This document shows, in pieces, positions 23,837 through 32,397 of a DNA stretch of 64,000 nucleotides (within the stretch, counting starts at the first letter, position 1; every line of letters starts with the position of its first letter). The DNA lies in NCBI RefSeq assembly GCF_001427985.1, contig NZ_LMSA01000006.1, positions 1 to 64,000 on the forward strand, written 5' to 3'. The notes beneath the pieces were generated by a model, which was not told where the DNA came from, did not search any database, and saw only the letters and a list, made by a program, of their open reading frames with translations. Origin of the DNA: Knoellia sp. Soil729 (lineage in GTDB: Bacteria > Actinomycetota > Actinomycetes > Actinomycetales > Dermatophilaceae). A program made the position numbers and the translations under genes.

Positions 23837-25486
23837 ATGGATGCTGACGCCCTTGTCGTCGGGGCCGGGCTCGCCGGTCTCGTCGCTGCCCATGAGCTCG
23901 CCGACGCCGGGCGGTCGGTCGTGCTCCTCGACCAGGAGAGCGAGGCCAACCTCGGAGGCCAGGCGTGGTGGAGCTTCGGGGGCCTCTTCCTCGTCGACAC
24001 CCCGGAGCAGCGACGGCTGGGCATCAAGGACACCCTCGAGCTCGCCTGGCAGGACTGGCAGGGCAGTGCCGGCTGGGACCGCGAGGAGGACCACTGGGGG
24101 CGCCAGTGGGGCCGGGCGTACGTCGAGTGGGCGGCCGGTGAGAAGCGGGATTGGCTGCGGCAGTTCGGCATCAGCTTCTTCCCCGTGGTCGGCTGGGCGG
24201 AGCGGGGAGATGGCCGAGCCGGTGGCCACGGCAACTCGGTGCCGCGCTTCCACATCCCGTGGGGCACCGGCACCGGCGTGGTCTCACCGTTCATCGACCG
24301 CGTGCGCCAGCACATCTCCGGCGGCCGCATCATCTATCGCCCACGCCATCGGGTCGACGAGCTCGTCACCACAGGTGAGGTCGTCACCGGTGTCCGTGGA
24401 TCCGTCCTGGCGCAGGACGTCTCGCCACGCGGGGTGGCGTCCAACCGTGACGTCGTCGGCGACTTCGAGTTCGGCGCCCACGCGGTTCTGGTCACGAGTG
24501 GCGGCATCGGCGGCAACCACGATCTCGTCCGGGCCAACTGGCCCGACCGCCTCGGGACTGCGCCCGAGCACATGATCACCGGCGTCCCGGCATACGTCGA
24601 CGGACGCATGCTCGCCATCACGGAGAGCGCCGGCGGAACCGTGGTCAACCGCGACCGCATGTGGCACTACGTGGAGGGCATCAACAACTGGGATCCCGTG
24701 TGGCCCCACCACGCGATCCGCATCCTGCCCGGACCCTCGTCGCTGTGGTTCGACGGCAACGGGGACCGGCTCCCGCCGCCGAACTTCCCCGGCTACGACA
24801 CCCTCGGGACGCTCTCCCACCTGCGCACGACCGGCCACGACCACTCGTGGTTCATCACCAACCGCGCCCTGGTGGGGAAGGAGTTCGCCCTGTCGGGCAG
24901 CGAGCAGAACCTCGACCTCACCGACCGCAGCTATCGTGACGTCGCCAAGCGGCCGATCACCGCAGTGCCGCCGGCGGTCCAGGCCTTCCTCGACCATGGC
25001 GTCGACTTCGTCCAGGCCGGCACCCTGCGCGAGCTCGTCGACAGGATGAACGCCCTCACTCCGGACGCGCCCGTCGACTTCGCGCACATCGAGCGCCAGG
25101 TCCTCGAGCGCGACCGCCAGCTCGACAACTCCTTCGGCAAGGACGCCCAGATCGCGGCCATGCGCGTCGCCCGTCAGTACCGCGGGGACAGGCTCACCAA
25201 GCGTGCGTTCCCACCGCACCGGATCCTTGATCCCAAGCGAGGCCCACTCGTGGCGGTGCGTCTGAACATCCTCACCCGCAAGTCACTGGGCGGGCTGCAG
25301 ACCAACCTCGACAGCCAGGTGATCGGGACGAACGGCGAACCCGTGCCGGGCCTGTATGCCGCGGGTGAGGTTGCCGGGTTCGGCGGCGGTGGCGTCCACG
25401 GATACCGCTCTCTCGAGGGCACGTTCGTGGGTGGGTGCCTGTTCTCGGGTCGGGCCGCCGGACGCGCCGCAGCCCGCTCAGTCTGA
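23837..25486 (+). CDS. FAD-binding dehydrogenase (fumarate reductase/ketosteroid-dehydrogenase-like)
   Basis: A 549-residue flavoprotein. The dinucleotide-binding motif is DALVVGAGLAGLVAAHELADAG at the N-terminus; the C-terminal FAD-binding motif is GLYAAGEVAGFGGGGVHGYRSLEGTF. It matches the conserved FAD-binding dehydrogenase group COG3573 (mycobacterial Rv0785-like). No substrate is known. Leaderless start at 23837. Convergent with the desaturase gene 12 bp beyond its stop, with no room for a terminator. Confidence 0.88.
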   Translation: MDADALVVGAGLAGLVAAHELADAGRSVVLLDQESEANLGGQAWWSFGGLFLVDTPEQRRLGIKDTLELAWQDWQGSAGWDREEDHWGRQWGRAYVEWAAGEKRDWLRQFGISFFPVVGWAERGDGRAGGHGNSVPRFHIPWGTGTGVVSPFIDRVRQHISGGRIIYRPRHRVDELVTTGEVVTGVRGSVLAQDVSPRGVASNRDVVGDFEFGAHAVLVTSGGIGGNHDLVRANWPDRLGTAPEHMITGVPAYVDGRMLAITESAGGTVVNRDRMWHYVEGINNWDPVWPHHAIRILPGPSSLWFDGNGDRLPPPNFPGYDTLGTLSHLRTTGHDHSWFITNRALVGKEFALSGSEQNLDLTDRSYRDVAKRPITAVPPAVQAFLDHGVDFVQAGTLRELVDRMNALTPDAPVDFAHIERQVLERDRQLDNSFGKDAQIAAMRVARQYRGDRLTKRAFPPHRILDPKRGPLVAVRLNILTRKSLGGLQTNLDSQVIGTNGEPVPGLYAAGEVAGFGGGGVHGYRSLEGTFVGGCLFSGRAAGRAAARSV

Positions 25487-25498
25487 AAGCCGTCTGTT

Positions 25499-26434
25499 TC
25501 AGAGGTTCATGCGAGCGGCGAGGGTGTCGCGCTTGTCCTCGAACCGGGAGGCCTTGGTGTCGAGCCCGGACATGAAGTCGGCGAGCTCCATGCGAGCCTG
25601 CTCGCCCTCGGCGCTGAGGTTCTCGAGGTCCCAGACCTTCCAGAAGCGCAGCACCGGCGCCACGACGTCGTCGCGGTGCTGGCGCAGGTCGTAGATCCCG
25701 GCGACCGCCATCTCGACGGCCTTGCGCTGGAACCCCGGGATGTCGGTGCCCGGCATCGCGAAGTTGAGGACGACGTCACGGATCGCCTGCACCGACTGGC
25801 TCGGGTCGAGCTGGAGCGCTGCGCCCATGAGGTTGCGGTAGAAGATCATGTGGAGGTTCTCGTCAGCGGCGATGCGCTGCAGCAGCTGGTCGGCCATCGG
25901 GTCGGCGGTGAAGCGGCCGGTGTTGCGGTGCGACACCCGGGTCGCGAGCTCCTGGAACGACACATAGGCCAGCGAGTGGAGCAGCTCGCCGCTGTGTGCG
26001 GACTCGTAGCCTTGCGACATGTGCGTCATCCGGAAGTCCTCGAGGGCATTGGGGTCGACCATGCGCTTGACGAGCATGTAGTCGCGCATGGCGATGCCGT
26101 GCCGGCCCTCCTCTGCGGTCCACCGGTGCACCCACTCACCCCAGGCGTCGTCGCGCCCGAAGATCAGCGCGATCTCGTGGTGGTAGCTCGGGAGGTTGTC
26201 CTCGGTGAGGAGGTTGACGATGAGCGCCGACCGCGCGACCTCCGAGATCGGTGCGTCGTCAGGGCTCCAGGGGTCGCCGCCCATGAGCCCGTCGAAGTTG
26301 CGACCGTCGCTCCACGGGATGAAGTCGTGCGGGTACCACGTCTTGGCCACGCCGATGTGGCGGTTGAGGTTCTCCTCGACGACGGGGCTGAGCTCGCGCA
26401 GGAGGTCGGTCTGGCTCCACGTGGTGGCGGTCAT
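25499..26434 (-). CDS. Acyl-ACP desaturase (ferritin-like diiron, DesA type)
   Basis: A 311-residue soluble diiron protein of the stearoyl-ACP desaturase family, like mycobacterial DesA1/DesA2. Diiron ligands fit LLTEDNLPSYHHEI (Glu78), TAEEGRHGIAM (Glu109/His112) and AADENLHMIFYR. It would introduce a double bond into an ACP-bound acyl chain using O2 and ferredoxin. The ATG at 26434 follows TAGGTT by 7 nt; a longer frame to 26458 is rejected. Confidence 0.9.
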   Translation of the reverse strand: MTATTWSQTDLLRELSPVVEENLNRHIGVAKTWYPHDFIPWSDGRNFDGLMGGDPWSPDDAPISEVARSALIVNLLTEDNLPSYHHEIALIFGRDDAWGEWVHRWTAEEGRHGIAMRDYMLVKRMVDPNALEDFRMTHMSQGYESAHSGELLHSLAYVSFQELATRVSHRNTGRFTADPMADQLLQRIAADENLHMIFYRNLMGAALQLDPSQSVQAIRDVVLNFAMPGTDIPGFQRKAVEMAVAGIYDLRQHRDDVVAPVLRFWKVWDLENLSAEGEQARMELADFMSGLDTKASRFEDKRDTLAARMNL

Positions 26435-26447
26435 GCTCGCCAACCTA
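26435..26447 (-). promoter_or_regulatory. Leaderless -10 element of the desaturase
   Basis: Minus-strand TAGGTT (26447-26442), 7 nt, then the ATG at 26434. Confidence 0.5.
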
Positions 26448-26500
26448 CGCTTCCGCAAAATCGCGACGCCAGTTACTCGCCAGTTCGAATCTGGGCACCT

Positions 26501-26550
26501 GCCGTGTGTGCCTCACGCAGAGGTATGTGTCTGCATGAGGCACACACGGC
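26501..26550. terminator. Two-tier hairpin after bpa
   Basis: GCCGTGTGTGCCTCA (26501-26515) pairs perfectly with 26536-26550. The 20-nt loop contains a GCAGA/TCTGC stem. It lies 9 bp after the bpa stop (minus strand) and probably terminates it, upstream of the desaturase promoter. Confidence 0.7.
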
Positions 26551-26558
26551 GAGGGGTC

Positions 26559-27200
26559 TCAGAGGTACTGGCCGGTGCCCTCGGCCGGACCGGTGTTGCT
26601 CGACCCGCCGTGGCCACCCGGCAGGTTGGGCATGCCCATCGGCGAACCCGGCTGACCGGGTGCCGGGGCGTGACCGGGGGGCAGCTGCCGCATCTGCTGG
26701 AGCTGGGCCTGGGCCGCCATCTGCTGGGCGACGAGGGCGGTCTGGATGCCATGGAAGAGGCCCTCGAGCCAGCCGACGAGCTGGGCCTGGGCGATGCGGA
26801 GCTCCGCGTCGGACGGTGCTTCGTCGCTGAACGGCAACGAGATGCGCTCGAGCTCCTCGACGAGCTCGGGGGCGAGCCCGTCCTTGAGCTCCGAGAGCGA
26901 ACGCTCGTGGACGTCAGCGAGGCGAGCGCGACCGGCCTCGTCGAGGGGCGCGTTGCGCACCTCCTCGAGGAGCTGCTTGATCATCGAGCCGATCCGCATG
27001 ACCTTGGCCGGCTGCTCGACGAGGTCGGCAGGGTTCTGGTTGGGCTTGCCCTCGGGGTTGCGGTCGGCGACGCCCATGCCCTCGGGCGTCACCACGACCA
27101 CCTTGTCGTCATCGACAGTGGCCGTGCCGTGGACCTCACGGGTCTCCTGCTCGTCGGTCTCGCGGCTCGACTCCGGCTGCGTGGGCTGCTGGTCGCTCAT
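26559..27200 (-). CDS. bpa: Bacterial proteasome activator Bpa (PafE)
   Basis: 213 residues. The central helical domain (KVMRIGSMIKQLLEEVRNAPLDEAGRARL, later DAELRIAQAQLVGWLEGLFHGIQTALVAQQM) and the exact C-terminal GQYL tail identify the ATP-independent proteasome activator of mycobacteria (Rv3780). Bpa forms dodecameric rings and the GQYL tail docks on the 20S core to open its gate, allowing degradation of unfolded proteins such as HspR. The Pro/Gly/Gln-rich linker before the tail is long here. It implies that a proteasome exists in this organism. ATG 27200 lies 7 nt after CAGGAT; an in-frame ATG at 27209 overlaps that -10. Confidence 0.93.
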   Translation of the reverse strand: MSDQQPTQPESSRETDEQETREVHGTATVDDDKVVVVTPEGMGVADRNPEGKPNQNPADLVEQPAKVMRIGSMIKQLLEEVRNAPLDEAGRARLADVHERSLSELKDGLAPELVEELERISLPFSDEAPSDAELRIAQAQLVGWLEGLFHGIQTALVAQQMAAQAQLQQMRQLPPGHAPAPGQPGSPMGMPNLPGGHGGSSNTGPAEGTGQYL

Positions 27201-27213
27201 GTCGTCCATCCTG
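27201..27213 (-). promoter_or_regulatory. Leaderless -10 element of bpa
   Basis: Minus-strand CAGGAT (27213-27208), 7 nt, then the ATG at 27200. Confidence 0.45.
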
Positions 27214-27233
27214 CCCCACGTGCGGGTCGGGCC

Positions 27234-27809
27234 TCAGGTGGGCGGCGTCCAGGACGGGTCGCGGCCGACGAAACCCATGAGCTTGTCGGTGATGTCGGCC
27301 GACTCGGGCACGGGCACCCTCGGGCCGTACTGACCCGAGCTCCGCAGCATCTCGTCGAACTGCTCCATCCCGCTGAACATCTGGTTGGCGAACTCCGCGT
27401 CGAGCCGGTCCGGCTGGCCGGTCGCGCGGGCCAGGTCCCACGTGTGCATGAAGACGTCGCCCGTGTAGAACTGGTCGACCGCCTGGGGGAGCGGCACGTC
27501 GCCGGTGTGCGGGTTGCTCAGCACGTTGGTGGCGGTCTCGGGGTCGTCGAGCAGTGCCTGGACCGCGTCGGCATGTGAGGTCCACGCACCGACCGGGTCC
27601 TCATCCACCGTCGGCCCGTGGGGCAGGGTGATGCCGGTGCCGCCCTTGAGGAACGCCGGGAACCACTCGACCAGGTGCCGCACCACGTCGCGCGCCACCC
27701 AGCCGTCGACTGGCGCCGGGGCATCCCAGTCGCTCACCCCGCGGACGCGGTCGGTGAAGATGTCGGCGATCGCGTGGTGACGCCCGGCTGGGTCGTGGGG
27801 GAACGGCAT
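27234..27809 (-). CDS. TIGR03086-type mycothiol-dependent/DinB-like metal-binding protein
   Basis: A 191-residue protein of the maleylpyruvate-isomerase N-terminal/DinB-like four-helix family. Candidate metal-binding histidines are in DVVRHLVEWFPAF and FMHTWDLARATGQPD, the family signature. Actinobacterial members often use mycothiol as cofactor; the reaction here is unknown. The ATG at 27809 lies 6 nt after CAGACT and forms part of a CGGCATAC octamer. It ends 33 bp upstream of the bpa start on the same strand. Confidence 0.8.
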   Translation of the reverse strand: MPFPHDPAGRHHAIADIFTDRVRGVSDWDAPAPVDGWVARDVVRHLVEWFPAFLKGGTGITLPHGPTVDEDPVGAWTSHADAVQALLDDPETATNVLSNPHTGDVPLPQAVDQFYTGDVFMHTWDLARATGQPDRLDAEFANQMFSGMEQFDEMLRSSGQYGPRVPVPESADITDKLMGFVGRDPSWTPPT

Positions 27810-27821
27810 ACGCAGAGTCTG
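27810..27821 (-). promoter_or_regulatory. Leaderless -10 element
   Basis: Minus-strand CAGACT (27821-27816), CTGCGT, then the ATG at 27809. Confidence 0.4.
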
Positions 27822-27838
27822 TCAGTTCGGTCTGTCAG

Positions 27839-30721
27839 TCAGGCGGTTCTGTGGGTCGCGTCCGGAGCCTTGCGTATGCCGGCCGCGGCCAGGCCAGCCG
27901 ACACCGCCGGGACGGCGAGGGCGAACCCGAGCAGGACGAGCCAGGGGAAGACGAGGATCGGGTCGCCGTTGAGCTGCTCACCGGTGATGGGGTTCCACGA
28001 CTGCGCCGTCAGCGGATAGGCCAGGGCGATGCCGGGGACGATGCCGACGGCGACACCGAGTACGGCGCCGATGACGCAGAGCACGAACGCCTGGGCGGCA
28101 GCCATGACGCGACGGGTGCCGCGTCCTGAGCCGAGTGCCGCGAGCGTCGCCTGGTCGTTCTCCTGCTCGGCGAGGGTGAGTGCCGTCGACGTGAGTGTGA
28201 TGACGAGCAGCAGCAGGGAGAAGACGCCGATGAGGATGAGGACGACCCACTGCAGCGGCGACTGGAAGCCGCGTTCGGTCTCGATGTAGACGTCGTCGGA
28301 GGCCGTGGCACCAAGGCGTTCGGTGACATCCTGGGTGATCGGGCCCGCGGGGTCGTGCACCGTGAGCTGGTCGACGTAGGTCGGCCAGTCGTTGGCATGC
28401 GCGACCTCCGTCGGGACGAGCATGGCCCGCCCGAGCATCGTGCCGACCGACTCCTTGGTGAGCTCGACCTCGATGGCCGGCACGGTGACGGTCCTGATGT
28501 CGTGGACCTCGGAGGGACTGCCCCCACCCCCCGCACCCTCGGGGACCACCGTCTGGGTTCCGGTCATGAGGGTGACCTTGCCGTCGGTCAGGAGGGTCGC
28601 GCGTCCAGGTGCCCGCCCGACGACGGCGCCGCCGTCGGCGACCACCTTGGCGTCGGCCTCGCGTCCCATGAGGCCCAGACGCCGGAGGATCTCCTGCTTG
28701 GTCATGACAGCGATGGCTGCGACGTTGCCCTGCCCCTGGGTGCCGATGGCATGGCACGTCGGTGCCTCGAAGGTCTCGCCCTCCATGAGCATGTCGCTGA
28801 CTGACTGCTGCGGGGTGCATCCGGGAGGCACGACGTTGACCGCGGTCAGGTCGTAGGGGCTCGTCGGCGGTGCGGGGTTCATGGAGCGCATCCACGGGTC
28901 CCCGGTGTCGATGCTCGAGACCGGCACGACCTCGAGCCCGGCCCGCACCGTCGCGAACGAGGCGGTGATCGCGTCGACGTCGAACGCACCCGCTGCCGGG
29001 CTCGCGTTGTTGTAGACCTTGGCGTCACCGGGGATGTTCTGCGCGGTGTACTCCCGGCGGCTCTGCTCCTCGTCGCTGCCGCTGGCGATGAGGGTCATGG
29101 TAAGGACGGCGACGCCGGCGAGGATCGCGGCGATCGCGGGGACGCTGCGGGAGCGCTGCCGGCCGGCATCGCGCGTCGCCATGCGCAGGGACACCGGCAG
29201 GCGCGAGCTGAGGCGCGCGATGCCGACGAGGATCATCGGGGCCAGCATGATCGCGCCGACGACGAGGGCGATGGTTGCGGCGACGACCTTGACCTCGCCG
29301 CCGCCTCCCGAGGCGACCTGGGTGGCGGCCATGGAGATGACCGCGAACCCGCCGACGCCGGCCAGGACCGCACCGATGACGAAGACGGCCTTGCTGGGCC
29401 GTGGTGAGACGCTCTGCCCCTTCATGACACCGACGATGTCGAGACGGCCGAGCCGGCGCGCGGGGAGCAGCGCGGCGATGACGGCACTGGCCACAGCCGC
29501 CAGGGTGACGAGGCCGACAGCCGCCAACGGGACGTCGAAGGGACCGTTCATGCCGAGGAACCGATTGAGGGTGGAGCTGCGGGTAGACAGCCAGGCGACG
29601 CCGACCCCGAGGGCAGACCCCGCGAGGGCCGCGACGACGCCGAGCACCAGCGCCTGGGCGAGCACGGTGTGCCGCAGCTGCGCCGTGGTGGCGCCGTTGC
29701 TCGCCGAGAGGGCAAGGGTCCTGCGCTGGCGTGCGGCGCTGACGGCGAAGGCTGGTCCGACGAGCAGCGTGGTGATGATGAGCAGCAGGGCACCCCCGAT
29801 GGCCACGAACGTGCCCATGCGGCTGTCGCTGCTCTGCTGGATGGAGCGCTGCTCCATCGACAGCTCGCTGACCGGCGGCGGGTTCCTCAGGACGTCGGCC
29901 GACCAGACCGTGAGCCCAAAGGTGTTGAGGCGCGTGACCTCCGGCCATCTCACCGGTTCGGAGCCCAGGAGGACCCAGCCTCCGCCGGGCTGACCCGCGA
30001 CGAGTGGCTCCGGCACGACGACGTCGTAGGTACCGTTCCACGGGCCGATGGCGGTGGCGGTGCCGACCACCTCGAGCGTGACCTCCTTGCCCTGCGAGGT
30101 CGCGGTGAAGGTGCCGCTCGTGGGCAGGCCGCGGGCCTTGCCGGTGTCGGACACCAGTGCCTCACCCGGGCCTCGCGGCAGGCGCCCACTCGTGACCTCG
30201 ATCTTGTCCCTGAGCCCCGGGCGGGGGTCGATGGCCAGACCGCTGAGGCTCAGGCGCCGGTCGTCGATCCTCGTGACGAGGGACTCCTCGACGAAGGGCA
30301 CGGCGGTGGCCGCGGTCAGGGAGCCGATGGCCGTCGCGTTGTCGAACGCGCTGCCGCCGTCGACCCAGCCCGGGATGGGTTCGGCCGTGCCACTGCTGGC
30401 GCTGCCCGGGCCCGGGTCGAAGCCTTGGTCGACCCTGCCCGACTGGGGGTACTCGAGCATGGCCACCCCGTTGCCCATGCGGGCCGGGATCTGCTCCGGG
30501 CCCGTGACCTGGCTCGTGGCCGCGGACACGATGGCGAAGACGAGCAGCAGCGTCGGCAGCGCGACCATGACCATGATGAGCGCGCTGCGGCCCCGGTGGC
30601 GGCGGACGTCGCGCCGGGCCATGCGCAGGGCGATGCCCCAGCTGCCCACGAAGCGACCCCACGCCGAACGCCTTTCGGTGTCCGTGTCGGCGTCGGCGTC
30701 GGCGTTGGCGTCCGACGTCAT
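27839..30721 (-). CDS. FtsX-type ABC transporter permease (large)
   Basis: A 960-residue membrane protein. After a polar start with a DNADADADTDT-like repeat it has one helix (SALIMVMVALPTLLLVFAI), a large external domain (about 75-310), two FtsX domains with three helices each (around 320-440 and 840-945), a mid-protein helix pair and a second external domain (about 560-830). It pairs with the ATPase immediately upstream. Such MacB/YtrF-like exporters in PadR operons typically handle peptides or lipids and antibiotic stress; the substrate is unknown. The ATG overlaps the ATPase stop (ATGA). Confidence 0.9.
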   Translation of the reverse strand: MTSDANADADADTDTERRSAWGRFVGSWGIALRMARRDVRRHRGRSALIMVMVALPTLLLVFAIVSAATSQVTGPEQIPARMGNGVAMLEYPQSGRVDQGFDPGPGSASSGTAEPIPGWVDGGSAFDNATAIGSLTAATAVPFVEESLVTRIDDRRLSLSGLAIDPRPGLRDKIEVTSGRLPRGPGEALVSDTGKARGLPTSGTFTATSQGKEVTLEVVGTATAIGPWNGTYDVVVPEPLVAGQPGGGWVLLGSEPVRWPEVTRLNTFGLTVWSADVLRNPPPVSELSMEQRSIQQSSDSRMGTFVAIGGALLLIITTLLVGPAFAVSAARQRRTLALSASNGATTAQLRHTVLAQALVLGVVAALAGSALGVGVAWLSTRSSTLNRFLGMNGPFDVPLAAVGLVTLAAVASAVIAALLPARRLGRLDIVGVMKGQSVSPRPSKAVFVIGAVLAGVGGFAVISMAATQVASGGGGEVKVVAATIALVVGAIMLAPMILVGIARLSSRLPVSLRMATRDAGRQRSRSVPAIAAILAGVAVLTMTLIASGSDEEQSRREYTAQNIPGDAKVYNNASPAAGAFDVDAITASFATVRAGLEVVPVSSIDTGDPWMRSMNPAPPTSPYDLTAVNVVPPGCTPQQSVSDMLMEGETFEAPTCHAIGTQGQGNVAAIAVMTKQEILRRLGLMGREADAKVVADGGAVVGRAPGRATLLTDGKVTLMTGTQTVVPEGAGGGGSPSEVHDIRTVTVPAIEVELTKESVGTMLGRAMLVPTEVAHANDWPTYVDQLTVHDPAGPITQDVTERLGATASDDVYIETERGFQSPLQWVVLILIGVFSLLLLVITLTSTALTLAEQENDQATLAALGSGRGTRRVMAAAQAFVLCVIGAVLGVAVGIVPGIALAYPLTAQSWNPITGEQLNGDPILVFPWLVLLGFALAVPAVSAGLAAAGIRKAPDATHRTA

Positions 30722-31449
30722 CGCGCGGAGCTCGCGCTGTCGAGTAGGTCCTCGGCCGCGCTTGCGCGCCCCGTCGAGTCGACGACGACGCCGTCGCGCA
30801 GGAACACGACCCGGTCGGCCCAGGCGGCATGCCTGGCCTCGTGGGTCACGAGGAGCCCGGCGACACCTTCATCGCAGCGCTCGCGCAGCACCCGCAGCAC
30901 GTCCTCACCGGTGTGGCTGTCGAGGGCGCCGGTGGGTTCGTCGGCGAGGACGAGGCGGCGGCTGCCGACGAGCGCGCGGGCGATGGCCACCCGCTGCTGC
31001 TGGCCACCCGACAGCTGGTCGGGGAAGCGGTCCGACAGCTCGCGCAGGCCCATGAGCTCCAGGCTCTGGCGGGCGTGGCGCCTCGCCTGGCTCGCGCGCT
31101 CGCCGTCGAGCTCGAGGGGGAGAGCGACGTTCTCGGCGGCCGTGAGGCTGGGGATGAGGTTGTAGTCCTGGAAGACGAACCCGACCCTGCGGCGCCGCAG
31201 CTGGGCGATGCCCTTGGCGCCCAGGGTGGTGAGGTCCTCACCCTCGATCACGACGCGCCCGCTCGTGGCGTGGTCGAGGCCGCCGGCGAGGTTGAGGAGC
31301 GTCGACTTGCCCGAGCCGCTCGGGCCCATGACGGCCACGAGCTCACCGGGCAGGATCTCGAGGCTCACGCCGTCAAGGGCGTGCACCGCCGTGTCACCGG
31401 TGCCGTGGACCCGGCTGACGTTGTCGAGGAGCAGGCTGGGAGTGGTCAT
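30718..31449 (-). CDS. ABC transporter ATP-binding protein (MacB/LolD type)
   Basis: 243 residues with Walker A GPSGSGKST, Q-loop FVFQDYNLIPSL, signature LSGGQQQR, Walker B LVLADEPTGALD and the H-loop LVTHEARH. The LolD/MacB-type D-loop and TAAENVALPLEL support pairing with FtsX permeases. Coupled to both neighbours by ATGA overlaps, so padR-ATPase-permease form one tightly coupled operon. Confidence 0.94.
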   Translation of the reverse strand: MTTPSLLLDNVSRVHGTGDTAVHALDGVSLEILPGELVAVMGPSGSGKSTLLNLAGGLDHATSGRVVIEGEDLTTLGAKGIAQLRRRRVGFVFQDYNLIPSLTAAENVALPLELDGERASQARRHARQSLELMGLRELSDRFPDQLSGGQQQRVAIARALVGSRRLVLADEPTGALDSHTGEDVLRVLRERCDEGVAGLLVTHEARHAAWADRVVFLRDGVVVDSTGRASAAEDLLDSASSAR

Positions 31450-32102
31450 CGACGTGCCTCCGCCCGTGCGGCTGCGCGCTCGTCGGCGTCCTCAGGCCGG
31501 GACGTCGCCGGCGTGCTTCCGGAACGGTGAAAAGGGCGCAGCGACTCCCGGTGCAGGCGGGTCTCGACGTGGTCGAGCCAGCGCACCTCGGCCTCGGCGC
31601 TGAAGATGAGGTTCTCGAGGACCAGCAGCCAGGCGAGGTCGTGGTTGGCCACGCCCTCCTGTGGTTCGTGGCCCTCGGCGTCGCGCTGCTTGCGCATCAC
31701 CTGCTGCTTGAGGCGGGTGAGGTCGTGCAGGTGCCTGATGGTCGAGGTGCGCTGGGTCTGCGCCACGGACTGGACGTCGACGCCCGGGACGGTCACCGCG
31801 AGGGCCAGCTTGATGGTGAGCTCGTCACGCGGGGTGTTGTCGCGGTCGACCGGCGTCTGCCACCACGTGGTGACCTCGCTGGCCCCGGCCTCGGTGAGCC
31901 GGTAGGAGATGCGCCCCTCGCCGTCGGCCTCACCGGTCGGCTCGACGAGCCCGTCGCGCTCGAGCCGGTTCAGGGTCGTGTAGACCTGCCCGACGTTGAG
32001 CGGCCACGTGCCGCCCGTGCGCTCCTCGAACTCCACCCGCAGCTGGGCGCCGTACATCGGCCCTTCTGCGAGGAGGGCCAGAAGCCCCTGCTTGACCGAC
32101 AT
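31446..32102 (-). CDS. PadR family transcriptional regulator
   Basis: 218 residues. The N-terminal winged helix (LLALLAEGPMYGAQLRVEFEE, later VYTTLNRLERDGLVEP) is the PadR signature and the C-terminal part is the helical PadR_C dimerisation region (residues 95-185). It is the first gene of the ABC exporter operon and AGGAGG precedes the ATG at 32102. The region upstream carries three copies of TATACCGAGT, the likely operator, so the regulator probably represses its own operon until a drug or lipophilic ligand binds. Confidence 0.92.
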   Translation of the reverse strand: MSVKQGLLALLAEGPMYGAQLRVEFEERTGGTWPLNVGQVYTTLNRLERDGLVEPTGEADGEGRISYRLTEAGASEVTTWWQTPVDRDNTPRDELTIKLALAVTVPGVDVQSVAQTQRTSTIRHLHDLTRLKQQVMRKQRDAEGHEPQEGVANHDLAWLLVLENLIFSAEAEVRWLDHVETRLHRESLRPFHRSGSTPATSRPEDADERAAARAEARR

Positions 32103-32122
32103 CGGTGCCTCCTGGACGTTTG

Positions 32123-32148
32123 ACGCGAGAACCCCTGCGCTCTCGCGT
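32123..32148. promoter_or_regulatory. Hairpin in the padR leader
   Basis: ACGCGAGA (32123-32130) pairs with TCTCGCGT (32141-32148) about 25 bp before the padR start. It may shape translation or transcription of the leader. Confidence 0.35.
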
Positions 32149-32161
32149 GCGGTGCCGAGCC

Positions 32162-32244
32162 GGTATACCGAGTCGGGGCCGAACCCCTGAACAGCCTCAA
32201 TACTCGGTATGCCGTGCTCGAACAGGACATGTATACCGAGTATT
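32162..32244. promoter_or_regulatory. PadR operator cluster (three sites)
   Basis: TATACCGAGT occurs on the plus strand at 32164-32173, inverted at 32199-32210 (AATACTCGGTAT), and again on the plus strand in 32233-32244 (ATACCGAGTATT). The last two form a perfect 12-bp inverted repeat spaced by 22 bp. The AT content stands out in this GC-rich DNA. The sites lie 60-140 bp before padR, where its promoter must be. Confidence 0.7.
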
Positions 32245-32272
32245 CACCCGCATGGCAAGCCCCACCTTCCCC

Positions 32273-32329
32273 GCCTGAAGTGGGTTCCTCTCACCTCGCC
32301 TGATCGCGGCGGTCAAGCGAGGTGAGAGG
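32273..32329. repeat. Palindromic intergenic repeat, copy 2
   Basis: CCTCTCACCTCGC (32287-32299) pairs with GCGAGGTGAGAGG (32317-32329). Flank (CGCCTGAAGTGGGTT) and interior match the element at 20428-20498, but the outer part of the right arm has diverged. Lies between padR (upstream) and the end of the quinone oxidoreductase gene. Confidence 0.75.
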
Positions 32330-32397
32330 TTCCTGCCGGAGAAGCGCCGTGGGACGTCGCGGCGTCCCGGATCAGACCGAGACCTTGCGTATGCCGG

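Noticed and set aside
26478-26497. tRNA T-arm look-alike (AGTTCGAATCTGG)
   Set aside because: No acceptor stem, D-arm or anticodon arm can be built around it in either direction; it could at most be a decayed attachment-site remnant, for which I see no integrase.
30663-30717. Hexanucleotide-like tandem repeat (GGCGTC units)
   Set aside because: It is in frame and encodes the Asp-Ala repeat at the N-terminus of the FtsX-type permease; a simple low-complexity expansion.
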